A DNA stretch of 41,735 bases, from the NCBI GenBank assembly GCA_017462605.1, contig JAFTQV010000080.1, positions 1 through 41,735 on the forward strand, in the 5' to 3' direction. Origin of the DNA: Clostridia bacterium. GTDB taxonomy: Bacteria > Bacillota > Clostridia > Oscillospirales > CAG-272. The stretch's first letter is position 1, and every line of letters begins with the position of its first letter. The translations under genes and the position numbers were made by a program. Below are positions 1 to 9,321 of the stretch, in pieces. Below the pieces are notes generated by a model. The model ran no database searches, was not told where the DNA came from, and worked only from the letters and a program-made list of their open reading frames with translations.

Positions 1-1
1 G

Positions 2-85
2 TAATATCTCCTCGCAAGGCAATATACCGCGATGCGGTATGCGGAGTCGCGCTCAACGCAGCTGAGCTATGGGTAGAAATATTAA
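2..85. repeat. MITE-like palindromic repeat, copy 1 (short form)
   Basis: The ends are imperfect inverted repeats: TAATATCTC at 2-10, and GAAATATTA near 76-84, whose complement is TAATATTTC. Inside is a hairpin ATACCGC-gat-GCGGTAT at 24-40 and a GCTCA/TGAGC stem near 51-67. Both halves recur in copy 2 (192-384) almost unchanged, but there they are separated by about 110 extra bases. No coding capacity. It may start before the window edge. Confidence 0.6.
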
Positions 86-191
86 ATTATATTTTAACCT
101 GTGTCACAGGCTTGCCTTACGGCAACGGCCTCGAGAGTTTGCCGCTCGGGGTGATGTTTGTTCTTATCGTTCCGCGAAAATGAAGGGGGAG

Positions 192-384
192 TAATATCTC
201 CTTGCAAGGCAATATACCGCGATGCGGTATGCGGAGTCGCGCGCTCTCACCGGTCCCGTCGCATAATCGAATTTTTCACAAGTAAACTTGTTCAAATTCT
301 CATTGCTTTGGGGACTTCCTTCACGTAAAACGATTATCAATCGTTTTACGCTCAACGCAGCTGAGCTATGGGTAGAAATATTAA
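192..384. repeat. MITE-like palindromic repeat, copy 2 (long form)
   Basis: Positions 191-240 match 1-50 with one visible difference, and 350-384 match 51-85. The stretch between them (241-349) is absent from copy 1. It ends in a perfect 12-base inverted repeat with a 3-base loop (324-335 / 339-350). The outer ends form the same TAATAT-type inverted termini as copy 1. The short reading frame across it on the minus strand is not a credible gene. Likely a non-autonomous mobile or REP-like element; transposase not seen in this window. Confidence 0.6.
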
Positions 385-530
385 GTTGCTTTGTGACTTA
401 ATCATTCTATCATTATTTTTTTGATTTGTCAACAGTATTCTTTTATGAAGAAATATCTTAGGAAATATCTTTATAAAATCTTAAACATAGTTAAATTTTC
501 TAAATTATGGATAAAAAATGAATAAAACTA

Positions 531-559
531 TTGAATTATAAAATATATTGTGGTATACT
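531..559 (+). promoter_or_regulatory. Sigma-A promoter of the giant lipoprotein gene
   Basis: TTGAAT (531-536), 17-base spacer, TATACT (554-559). The predicted transcription start is near 566, about 90 bases before the ATG at 657. A perfect 8-base inverted repeat (TTTATAGT-aa-ACTATAAA, 561-578) sits on the predicted start site and could be an operator. Confidence 0.7.
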
Positions 560-576
560 TTTTATAGTAAACTATA

Positions 577-605
577 AAACCGCCTGTTCCAAACCGGTGG
601 TTTTT
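577..605 (+). terminator. Attenuator-like hairpin in the 5' leader of the giant lipoprotein gene
   Basis: AAACCGCC (577-584) can pair with GGTGGTTT (596-603), one pair being G-U, and the right arm runs into five T residues (601-605). It lies between the promoter and the start codon, so it could act as a leader terminator. It is short and partly wobble-paired, so its strength is uncertain. Confidence 0.4.
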
Positions 606-656
606 GGTGTTTAAAAGCAACAATATTTGAAAATATCACATCAGGAGGAGACAACG

Positions 657-3600
657 ATGAGAAGAAAAATCAAATTATTGGCAAGCTTTCTTTGCCTTAC
701 TTTGATCGTTATTCTTGCTATGAGCTTTACCGCTTGTAACAAGGCGTGCGAGCATCAGTGGGGCGAATGGTCGGAGACCGAGGCTGCGACATGCACCGAG
801 GACGGCCTTAAGGAGCGCAAATGTCAGCTTTGCCAAGAAGTCGAAAGCACCGGAATCAAAGCAACCGGTCACGACTACAAGGACGCGACTTGCACAGACC
901 CTAAAACGTGCAAAAATTGCTCGGCAACAGATGGCGTTGCTAAGGGGCACAAGTTTACCGTTGAGACGGTAAAGCCCGAAGCATTGAAGTCTGCTGCTAC
1001 CGAGACTAATGCGGCGGTTTACTACAAATCCTGCGAATGCGGCGCGATAAGCACAAGTGATAACGACACATTTGAGCATGGCGTATCGCTTAGTCACGTG
1101 CACGTATATGATAAGGAAACCGTTAAGCCCGAGGCACTCAAGTCCGAGGCTAACTGCCAGAGCGCAGCGATCTACTACAAGTCCTGCGAGTGCGGAGCTG
1201 TAAGCGAGGCAGAGACGGACACCTTCAAGAGCGGCGAGCTTGGAACTCATAGTTACACCGTTGATCAGGTCAAGCACGAAGCTCTTAAGGCAGAGGCTAC
1301 CTGCAAGAGCGGCGCTGTCTACTATAAGTCCTGCGCATGCGGAAGAGTGAGCATGAATGACGAATTCGTATTCGTCAAGGGAAATCCCATAGCTCATACC
1401 TTCAGCGAGACTATAGCTAAGGCTGAGACGCTTAAGGCTGAGGCTACCTGCCAGAGCGCGGCTATCTACTACAAGTCCTGCGCATGCGGTACTGTCAGCT
1501 CGAGCGACACAGATACCTTTACGAGCGGAAGCGTTGCGCCTCACAGCTATACTGTTGAGACTGCAAATGCGGATACGCTTAAGTCAGAGGCGACCTGCAG
1601 CGCGCAGGCTGTTTACTATAAGTCCTGCGAATGCGGCGCTGTCAGCACAAGCAATACAGACGTATTCTCAAGCGGAGCAACCGAGGCTCACAACCATACC
1701 GAAAAGGTAGTTAAGCCCGAGGCGCTTAAGAGTGTGGCTGATTGCGAGAATGCAGCTCTTTATTATTACTCCTGCTCGGTCTGCGGCAACGTTAATAAGA
1801 GCGGCGAGACCTTCGAGAGCGGAACGAAGAAGGGGCATTCCCACCAGCAAATATCCTCAACAGAGGCTACCTGCGAGAAGGCTGCTACAGTTACGTATCT
1901 TTGCCCCTGCGGCGATAGCTACACCGAGACCGTCGGCGATAAGCTCGGTCACGATATCACAGGAGTAGAGCCTACCGAAAGACAGGTTGAGGGCTGCACC
2001 TACGTTCAGGTCTATATCTGTAAGAGAGGCAACTGTGAAGCTGAGGTTCTTGGCAATACGGTAGAGCATCATAAACACGTTGCAACGATAAAGACGGGTG
2101 ACGAGCCGACCTGCCAAAAGGACGGAACAAAGACTCTTACCTGCTCGAATCCGAATTGCGATGATACATATACCGAGACGATCCCCAAAGATCCCATGTA
2201 CCACAACTGGGTCAAGGGAACAGTAGCGGAAGGAGCTACCACGAGAACCGATAAGTGCTCTGTCTGCGGTGAGGAAAAGACCGTTACAGTCTATACAGGT
2301 ACTGCTACCGGCTCTACCTCGGCGGATGATCTTAAGGATTCCGAAATAGAGCTTAACGACGCAAACATCACGCTTGACGGCGGCGTTGTTGACGCTATCA
2401 AGGACTCCATCGAGGGAGACGATAAGAACGTCAGCGTTTCTGCCGAAAAGCTTGAGGGAGATGATAGATATGATCTCGGCTTATCCGAGGGTCAGCTCAC
2501 TCAGGTAGGCGATAATCCCATCTACAACTTCACTATTACCGCCGATGGCGATCAGACCATTTCCGAATTCGGAGAGGATAATTACGTTACCGTTACCGTT
2601 CCTTATAAGCTCGAACCCGGCGAGGACGTCAACAGTATTGCTGTCTGGTTCATCAGCGCTAAGTGCGAGGACGAGGATTGTGAAGACGGCGATGCTTGCC
2701 AGAACATTGATCATAAGCTTGTTTCAATCAAGGCAACGTACAGCAACGGATACGTTACCTTCAAGACCAACCACTTCTCGTACTACACGGTAACGAGACT
2801 TACCCCCGAAGAGAGATGCGCTCTTCACGGACATAGCTTTACCACCTTCACCGAAGAGGGAAGCTGCCTTGTTGATGCGTATACGCTTAAGGTTTGCGTT
2901 CGCTGCCATATATCCGAAAAGACGGTTACTAAGGTAGCGGAAGGACACGTTATGTCCGAGGATATTCACGCAGCTACCTGCACCGAGGACGGATATATCC
3001 TTTATTCCTGCGATAATTGCGATCATTCCTATAAGACGAAGCTCAACGCAACGGGACATAGCTTCGCTGTCAGCGACTTTAAGGTTCCGAGCTGCATTGA
3101 GACAGGATACGATACCTACTCCTGCTCGAATGACGGCTGCGAGGAAGAGTATACTCTTATTTATCCTAAGGCAAATCACGCCTATAATACCACCGTTATT
3201 CCCGCTACCTGCGAGACGGAAGGACATACTCACTATGACTGCAATAACTGCGATCATGAGTACGACGGAGATTACAAGCCTGCTCTCGGCCACGATTACG
3301 CAGTAGTTGACTGGAAGTGGAGCGAGGATAATAAGACTGCTATTCTTACCGTTGTCTGCTTGAATGACGAGACTCATACCGAGTCCTTGAATGCAACCGT
3401 TGGAGTTACCGTTGTAAACGGTACCTGCTCGGGCTTCGTTCATACTACTTACACGGCTACCGTTTCCTTCGGCGGAAAGATCTTCACGGATGAAAAGACC
3501 GAAGTGGTAGGAACTCCCGATCACACCTACTCCAAGGATTGGAAGTATGACGATGAAGAGCATTGGCATGAGTGCATATGCGGCGCAAGAGAGGACGTTA

Positions 3601-6600
3601 CTCCTCACACCTTCGAAAACGAAAAGGTGACCAAGGAACCCACCTGCGGAAGCATGGGTGATAAGACCTCTTACTGCTCCTGCGGAGCTACTCACGTTGA
3701 TAAGATCGCCAATACCGGCAAGCACACCTATAAGGACGGCTTCTGCTCGGCTTGCGGCGCAGAGGATCCCGGAAGCTACTACACCGATCTCGTTGCTTCC
3801 TGGAAGACCAATAGCGGATTTGCTATCAAGCTCACGAACTTCTCCTATGATTTTTACGAGAAGGATACTACCTTCATCGATCAGTTTAAGCTTATCGGAA
3901 AGATCAAGCAGCTTGACGTAGCTGAGCTTATTCTCTACTTTGAGGATAACGAGCTTCACGCGGCAGCGAAGGGAACCGTTACCGTATTCAACGGTCCTAT
4001 CCGCAACGAAGAAGCTACCTACTCCTTCAAGGCTGTCGCTCTTGACGGCACGGTCTACATTTCCGCATACTACGGATTTGAAGAGACCAAGAATCCCATA
4101 GAAATAAAGGCATCGGTCGACGAGCTTATCAATAGCGCGCTTGGATCGAGCAATATGGATAAGGCAGACGTTGAAAAGATACTTGACTTTATCGATGATA
4201 CCGTCGTACCCGCGATAGACGTTCTCGTTGAGACCAATGCTTCCAGCGTTGAGCATATTCTTTCTTCCTTATTTAATATCATATTTACCTTTGAAAAGCA
4301 GGGCGACGGCACCTACGTTGCAACTCTTGATAAGGCAAAGCTTGAAGCTCTCAGCAAGGCTCTTTATGAAAAGCCTCTTGCAGAGGTATTTGATATCTAC
4401 TTCGGAGAGGGATACTTCAATCACGTTGTTGATATTCTCAATACTATCCTTGATCTTAAGATCTCCGAGATCCCCGAGGCTGCCGAGAAGCAGGGACTCA
4501 ATACCGAGGATCTCTTCACGAAGATCAATAGCTTCTGCGTTGAGCTTGGCGCTCGCGAGGACTTTGACGTCGGCGCGTTCTTCGAGAACGAGGAGTATTC
4601 CGATAATACTCTCGGATTTATGATGTTCGGCGAGGATTACAAGAAGATATTCGAGGAAGAACTTGTCAAGGTTCTTCGCGAAAATACCCTTTATATGCTG
4701 ATAACAGGCGGCAGAGAAGAGTATATCGATGATGCTAAGGGCATCGTTGATATGATAGTCGATATCATAACAGACAGTGTTGAATTCTCCTTCACCACCG
4801 AAGCAAACGGAACTCTTACCTCTATCGATCTCAGCCTTGGCGAATTCACCATTGAGGATTACGATAAGCAGATCATATCCTTCGATCTTGAGGTGACCTT
4901 CAACGGAGTGATAGACGATAGCTGGAAGGATATAATCGCAGAGATCGAATCCAAGATCGTTCTTCCTACCGAGGATATGAAGGATGAGTTCGGTTATTTC
5001 AACTGCGGTTCTCTCGGAAGCGGAACGGTTGAGTATAACGGCGGAGTTTATACCTACGATTGCGGATTTAACATCACTATATACAGACCTATACTCGGCG
5101 ATCCCATCGCTATCCAGATAATTCCTGACTGCGGTGACTGGACGGAATATAACGCGGTCTATCACGAGCGTGAATTCAGATTCAAGCTTGTTCAGATCGA
5201 AGTTGAAGGCGAGAAGGTTCTCCTTCTTATCAATACCTTAAGCGGCGAGACTGCTGTGCTTTCCGAGACCGAGACTGGAGTCAAGGCTACATATGCGGAC
5301 GGAAGCACGAAGGAATTCGAGTTTGAGGTTGGAAATCTCTTCACGTTCTCCGATAATGATAATTCTCTTGTTGTCGGTCCTATCGTTAAGCCCGAGGTAG
5401 AATATGCTGTTGACAAGGATTATATAGACGGCGACCATATGATAGGCGGAGATATTTATTATCCCATTTACGTCTACCCGATCTTCGACGTAGAGGCGCT
5501 TGTATCCGAGGTGTTCTCTGACCCTGCGGGCGAGGATACGGACGATATGGCGGATGCGCTCTATTACTATAATTCGGTAACTAAGGAATACGCATTCGAG
5601 TCGCAGCACGATATCAAGACCGAATACGTTGTTCACGGCGAGACCTGCTACGATGACGGTTATACCGCATACAGAACCTGCGCTAATTGCGATTATAAAT
5701 ACGTTTCTTCCTCCGGCGGATGCCGCGAAGAGTATGCAGAGATCGTCCTTTCCGATGAGGACAAGTGCAACACTGTAATAAGAGTAAGACTCTGCTCTAT
5801 CTGCGGAAACGTAGATTACATCGAAAGCGACCTCGATTGCTTGAACTGCAATCTCAGCGAAGCCGTTGTTAAGGAGATCACAGACGTTGAGGGCAACGTT
5901 ATCGGTTATACCTCTACCGTTGCGTGCGTTGATTGCGGCGTTGTGATCATAGAAAAGACTTGGAGAGAGTATAAGGACTCCTGCACGCTCCTTGAATATG
6001 AAGAGGTTTATATCTATAAGGATGGCGCGATCGTCGTTGAGATGAAGAATGATTATCAGCGCGATGACCACGACTACAAGATCACCTATGAGCTTCTCGG
6101 CGACTCCTGCGAGGACGGATACTACGAGATCCATACTTGCGAAAAGTGTAAAGATAGCTACAGATATCGCTACAACGGTCACAGTACGAATTTGATATTC
6201 TCAAGCGATAGTAGCACTGACATATGCGATGATCATTATGTAGAGGCGTATTCTTGCCCCTGCGGCGAGCGTACTTATATGTACGTCAGGTATGACGGTC
6301 TTGAATACGATGAAGAGACGGGCACTTATTCGTGCGCTGATTGCGGACTCTCTTATATTCAGACGTACGATGAGTATGAAAACGGATGCTATTTGACGAC
6401 AGAGAGCTTTGAAAAGCTTATCTTCAAGGGCGATACGATCTGCACCGAAAAAGCAAACTATACTTATCATAATCACGAGTTTGGACCTATAAGCGCTAAG
6501 GAAGAGGACGGCAAGATTATCCTCAGCACCACCTGCGGCGCTTGCGGCGAGAATAAGACGGTAGAATACAACGAGATGACCTTTAAGGAGGTCGACGGAT

Positions 6601-8954
6601 CTTACGTCTTTGATCTTGAGGTATATATCGAGGAAGAAGGAAAATATTGCCTTGACCTTTCGACGTATTGCCGAATCGAGATCTATGAATACTACGGCGA
6701 AGAGTTGTATTGTATCGGAGGCCGCTATGGTGACAGACATGAATTCTGGTTTAACGCCGGCGAGAGATATCTCTTCAAGATCTATCCCAATAACTACTAC
6801 CATGATGAGCAGTATGAAAATACCGAGTTTTACTCCTTTGGTAAGGCTGAGTCAGACGACTATGATCATATGCATAACGGAAGCAAGGAATATAACGTTC
6901 TCTTTGAGGGCGCTCTTTCCTGCAAGGACGGCGGCGTTGAAGGCTATTACTTCACCGAATGCGGATGCATTGGCCGTATGTCGCGCTTCGATACTCACAC
7001 GGTAACCGAGGCAGAGCACTATGAGCTTTCCGAGTTTGGCGCATGCCACGGCGAAGTCACGGTTTACGAGTGCGCGTGCGGAGAAATTGTAAGTGTGAAT
7101 AGCTATTACTGCGCTTCCGATTGGACGGAAAATGAGTTTACGGACGGCGAAGGAAAGGTTGTTCACGAGTCGGCATACACCTGCAGCTGCGGATTCCGCC
7201 ACACGGTTTCTTATTACGTCGTTGTTGACGAGGCTAAATGCTCCGAGACCTATTATTACACCGAGACCTTCAGCGTTGGAGCTAATCTTGTAACCTCTAT
7301 CGAGCATACCGATGTATGTTATCATCACGATAACGATATTAAGTGCGAGCTTCTCGGCGGAGAAGGAACTTCCTGCGATAAGGGCGTTAAGGTTACCGAA
7401 ACCTGCAAGGTCTGCGGCAACGTTGAGACCTATGAGACCACAGAGCATAAGATGTTCACGGAAGAGATCATCAATCTTAAGGATTACGGCAGCGTTTGCG
7501 ACGGATATATGGAGCTTCTCGGCTGCGCTTGCGGTCAGTATAACCGTATGAGCATCGAGCACGCTCAGTGCGACCTTTACGCTCATCCCAACGAGCTTTG
7601 GATAGAGGACGCGCTTGACCATAACTATCACAATATGATAAACGGCTGGAATTGGCTTGATTATTCAGGCTCTTATATCCATATCTGCGCTGTGACCGAT
7701 CCCGAGCCCTGCGCCTTCAAGATCAGATACGGCGATTACTGGCTCAAGGCTGAGGGCGAGTGCAAGGCTTACCGCTACGAGACCTGGCAGTTCGGTTACA
7801 ACGCCGAGACCGGTGAATACCTCTACGACGTTACCTTCAGGACAGGTGATTGGGTATATTATCATGGCGCCGTTGATTCCGACGAGGGAATGAACGTAAA
7901 ATACGATTGCCCGACTTGCGGAAGCTACTATTACGAAAATTATGAGTACGACCCCGAGGGAAGAGTGATAGCATCGACCGTTTGCGTGCAGAATAACGTT
8001 GTTCCCTATGAGGATAAGTACCGCGAGGTGGTCAGAAATTATGAGTATGACGAAGACGGAAGACAGTACGAGACCTACGTATACACCCAGTCGATCGATT
8101 GGGAAGGCAACGAGTACTGGAGCGAGAGCTCGGTAACGAGAACCGCTTATACCGCTCCCTTCGGAGAAAACGGATACATCAAGAATACCGTTCACCGTTC
8201 CTCAAACGGTAATGACTACGAAGAGGAAGAGGCACGCACCTACTACAAGGGCTATGAGTTTATCGTTTACACATATTACAACTCTGATGACTGGTGGTAT
8301 AAGTACGATTACACCTATACGTTTGACACCGAAAACGGCTGCGTAGTGACCGAAAAGTATGATAATATACATGGCGACAGCAGGGAAAATACCAATTATA
8401 TTTGCTACTACTATGACTGCGGCGCATATCGGGAAACTACCTTGAAGGATCCTACCTGTACTCAGGACGGAGAGAAGTGCCGCGAGTGTCTCATCTGCGG
8501 AAAACAGACCGATCACTACACCGTTGAGCCTTACTTCCACGATTGGTGCTATACGGAGCTTGAGGATGGATATACCTATTGCTGCTCGATCTGTGAACTT
8601 GAGAATAAGAACGGCGCAAACGGCGATATAGCAATGGAAGACCTTACCGAGAAGTACGGAAACGGCGAGAATTACGCGGTAGGTTACTACTCCGAGACCA
8701 ACGTTCACTTCACTTACTTCGTAAGCCTTGTGCTTGAAGACGGAAGCGTTGTTGACCTTGCGGGAGTTGATTATTTCGAGATCGACGGAATGCGCGTGAT
8801 CGTATTCAGCAAGGCACAGGTCAAGGCTCTTGCCGAAGCGGCAGGCTATACCGATAGCACGAAGTATGAGGTAAGATTTTCATTCGTTCCCTACGGAGCG
8901 GACGGAAGCTTCGATTACGGACTTACCTTTACCAAGGAAAATTCGGCAGAATAA
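657..8954 (+). CDS. Giant Cys-rich repeat surface lipoprotein (2765 aa)
   Basis: The ATG at 657 is chosen because GGAGGAG lies just upstream and the protein then starts with a lipoprotein signal peptide (MRRKIK, hydrophobic run, lipobox-like FTAC with Cys27). The frame extends to a TTG at 627, which would spoil the signal. After Cys27 comes a His/CxxC header, then six tandem 49-51-residue repeats (about 98-394) built on ALKxEATC...YYKSCxCG. More ATC...G...CxxC...GH zinc-ribbon-like units follow, interrupted by a beta-rich domain (about 550-720) resembling stand-alone domains of clostridial surface proteins. A largely Cys-poor block covers about 1040-1655. Cys-pair units resume to about 2640, then a short acidic/beta C-terminal domain. 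No LPXTG or membrane segment was seen at the C-terminus, so anchoring is by lipid. Function is unknown; adhesion, metal binding or a disulfide-stabilised fibre are possibilities. The gene is monocistronic, with its own promoter and terminator. Confidence 0.85.
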   Translation: MRRKIKLLASFLCLTLIVILAMSFTACNKACEHQWGEWSETEAATCTEDGLKERKCQLCQEVESTGIKATGHDYKDATCTDPKTCKNCSATDGVAKGHKFTVETVKPEALKSAATETNAAVYYKSCECGAISTSDNDTFEHGVSLSHVHVYDKETVKPEALKSEANCQSAAIYYKSCECGAVSEAETDTFKSGELGTHSYTVDQVKHEALKAEATCKSGAVYYKSCACGRVSMNDEFVFVKGNPIAHTFSETIAKAETLKAEATCQSAAIYYKSCACGTVSSSDTDTFTSGSVAPHSYTVETANADTLKSEATCSAQAVYYKSCECGAVSTSNTDVFSSGATEAHNHTEKVVKPEALKSVADCENAALYYYSCSVCGNVNKSGETFESGTKKGHSHQQISSTEATCEKAATVTYLCPCGDSYTETVGDKLGHDITGVEPTERQVEGCTYVQVYICKRGNCEAEVLGNTVEHHKHVATIKTGDEPTCQKDGTKTLTCSNPNCDDTYTETIPKDPMYHNWVKGTVAEGATTRTDKCSVCGEEKTVTVYTGTATGSTSADDLKDSEIELNDANITLDGGVVDAIKDSIEGDDKNVSVSAEKLEGDDRYDLGLSEGQLTQVGDNPIYNFTITADGDQTISEFGEDNYVTVTVPYKLEPGEDVNSIAVWFISAKCEDEDCEDGDACQNIDHKLVSIKATYSNGYVTFKTNHFSYYTVTRLTPEERCALHGHSFTTFTEEGSCLVDAYTLKVCVRCHISEKTVTKVAEGHVMSEDIHAATCTEDGYILYSCDNCDHSYKTKLNATGHSFAVSDFKVPSCIETGYDTYSCSNDGCEEEYTLIYPKANHAYNTTVIPATCETEGHTHYDCNNCDHEYDGDYKPALGHDYAVVDWKWSEDNKTAILTVVCLNDETHTESLNATVGVTVVNGTCSGFVHTTYTATVSFGGKIFTDEKTEVVGTPDHTYSKDWKYDDEEHWHECICGAREDVTPHTFENEKVTKEPTCGSMGDKTSYCSCGATHVDKIANTGKHTYKDGFCSACGAEDPGSYYTDLVASWKTNSGFAIKLTNFSYDFYEKDTTFIDQFKLIGKIKQLDVAELILYFEDNELHAAAKGTVTVFNGPIRNEEATYSFKAVALDGTVYISAYYGFEETKNPIEIKASVDELINSALGSSNMDKADVEKILDFIDDTVVPAIDVLVETNASSVEHILSSLFNIIFTFEKQGDGTYVATLDKAKLEALSKALYEKPLAEVFDIYFGEGYFNHVVDILNTILDLKISEIPEAAEKQGLNTEDLFTKINSFCVELGAREDFDVGAFFENEEYSDNTLGFMMFGEDYKKIFEEELVKVLRENTLYMLITGGREEYIDDAKGIVDMIVDIITDSVEFSFTTEANGTLTSIDLSLGEFTIEDYDKQIISFDLEVTFNGVIDDSWKDIIAEIESKIVLPTEDMKDEFGYFNCGSLGSGTVEYNGGVYTYDCGFNITIYRPILGDPIAIQIIPDCGDWTEYNAVYHEREFRFKLVQIEVEGEKVLLLINTLSGETAVLSETETGVKATYADGSTKEFEFEVGNLFTFSDNDNSLVVGPIVKPEVEYAVDKDYIDGDHMIGGDIYYPIYVYPIFDVEALVSEVFSDPAGEDTDDMADALYYYNSVTKEYAFESQHDIKTEYVVHGETCYDDGYTAYRTCANCDYKYVSSSGGCREEYAEIVLSDEDKCNTVIRVRLCSICGNVDYIESDLDCLNCNLSEAVVKEITDVEGNVIGYTSTVACVDCGVVIIEKTWREYKDSCTLLEYEEVYIYKDGAIVVEMKNDYQRDDHDYKITYELLGDSCEDGYYEIHTCEKCKDSYRYRYNGHSTNLIFSSDSSTDICDDHYVEAYSCPCGERTYMYVRYDGLEYDEETGTYSCADCGLSYIQTYDEYENGCYLTTESFEKLIFKGDTICTEKANYTYHNHEFGPISAKEEDGKIILSTTCGACGENKTVEYNEMTFKEVDGSYVFDLEVYIEEEGKYCLDLSTYCRIEIYEYYGEELYCIGGRYGDRHEFWFNAGERYLFKIYPNNYYHDEQYENTEFYSFGKAESDDYDHMHNGSKEYNVLFEGALSCKDGGVEGYYFTECGCIGRMSRFDTHTVTEAEHYELSEFGACHGEVTVYECACGEIVSVNSYYCASDWTENEFTDGEGKVVHESAYTCSCGFRHTVSYYVVVDEAKCSETYYYTETFSVGANLVTSIEHTDVCYHHDNDIKCELLGGEGTSCDKGVKVTETCKVCGNVETYETTEHKMFTEEIINLKDYGSVCDGYMELLGCACGQYNRMSIEHAQCDLYAHPNELWIEDALDHNYHNMINGWNWLDYSGSYIHICAVTDPEPCAFKIRYGDYWLKAEGECKAYRYETWQFGYNAETGEYLYDVTFRTGDWVYYHGAVDSDEGMNVKYDCPTCGSYYYENYEYDPEGRVIASTVCVQNNVVPYEDKYREVVRNYEYDEDGRQYETYVYTQSIDWEGNEYWSESSVTRTAYTAPFGENGYIKNTVHRSSNGNDYEEEEARTYYKGYEFIVYTYYNSDDWWYKYDYTYTFDTENGCVVTEKYDNIHGDSRENTNYICYYYDCGAYRETTLKDPTCTQDGEKCRECLICGKQTDHYTVEPYFHDWCYTELEDGYTYCCSICELENKNGANGDIAMEDLTEKYGNGENYAVGYYSETNVHFTYFVSLVLEDGSVVDLAGVDYFEIDGMRVIVFSKAQVKALAEAAGYTDSTKYEVRFSFVPYGADGSFDYGLTFTKENSAE
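948..1838 (+). repeat. Six tandem coding repeats of about 147 bp
   Basis: The equivalent codon before the ...TC(C) motif occurs at 993, 1146, 1293, 1440, 1587 and 1734. Spacing is 153 bases once and then exactly 147 bases four times. Each unit encodes about 49 residues containing YYKSCxCG (YYYSCSVCG in the last). Units are similar at the DNA level, notably the tracts from 1293 and 1440, suggesting recent duplication or gene conversion. Confidence 0.9.
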
Positions 8955-8991
8955 GCATTGCTTCTGAAAGAAAATTAAAAACTAACAGCAC

Positions 8992-9027
8992 AGGCGGCGC
9001 TTACCGAAAGGCAGGCGCCGCCTTTTT
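8992..9027 (+). terminator. Rho-independent terminator of the giant lipoprotein gene
   Basis: A perfect 9-base stem AGGCGGCGC (8992-9000) / GCGCCGCCT (9015-9023), a 14-base loop, then a T run to 9027. It lies 37 bases after the stop codon. Confidence 0.9.
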
Positions 9028-9321
9028 GAGCGCAATAAGGTCTTCCTCAATAGGATGATTGCACTTCACCTGAAAATGACGAAAGAAGCATATCAGTCGC
9101 TTCAATTGAATGTGTGGGAAAGACAATATAATGGAGAAAAACATAGGTTTTTAACCTTAATTTCTCAATTATGGCAATAAATATAACAGAGGTACTGTGT
9201 AAAAAACAATACCTCTGTGTGTTTTATTCGGTTATGACTAAATGATTGAGCCGCTTTCTGCCGCTATAAGGTCTTTGGTTAGTAGAAGCTGTATTTGACG
9301 TTACGATAAAGAATAATATAA
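9028..9321. other. Gene-free spacer with one hairpin
   Basis: No credible gene was found. A 9-base inverted repeat ACAGAGGTA (9186-9194) / TACCTCTGT (9210-9218) is followed by a T-rich stretch on the plus side and an AT-rich tail on the minus side. It could end transcription of the convergent nuclease gene. A 34-codon open frame at 9076-9180 has no ribosome site and is not called. Confidence 0.5.

Noticed and set aside
675..1544. Long open frame on the minus strand across the Cys-repeat region (also 2724-4256, 5238-6182, 6852-7631 and others within the giant gene)
   Set aside because: These are open only because the sense strand is biased in codon use; no ribosome sites, no recognisable domains, and the plus-strand gene has a signal peptide and a clean promoter.
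948..1838. CRISPR-like regular repetition
   Set aside because: The 147-base units are contiguous coding repeats without unique spacers.
9076..9180. 34-codon frame on the plus strand
   Set aside because: No ribosome site or promoter and no recognised family; could be a remnant but cannot be supported.
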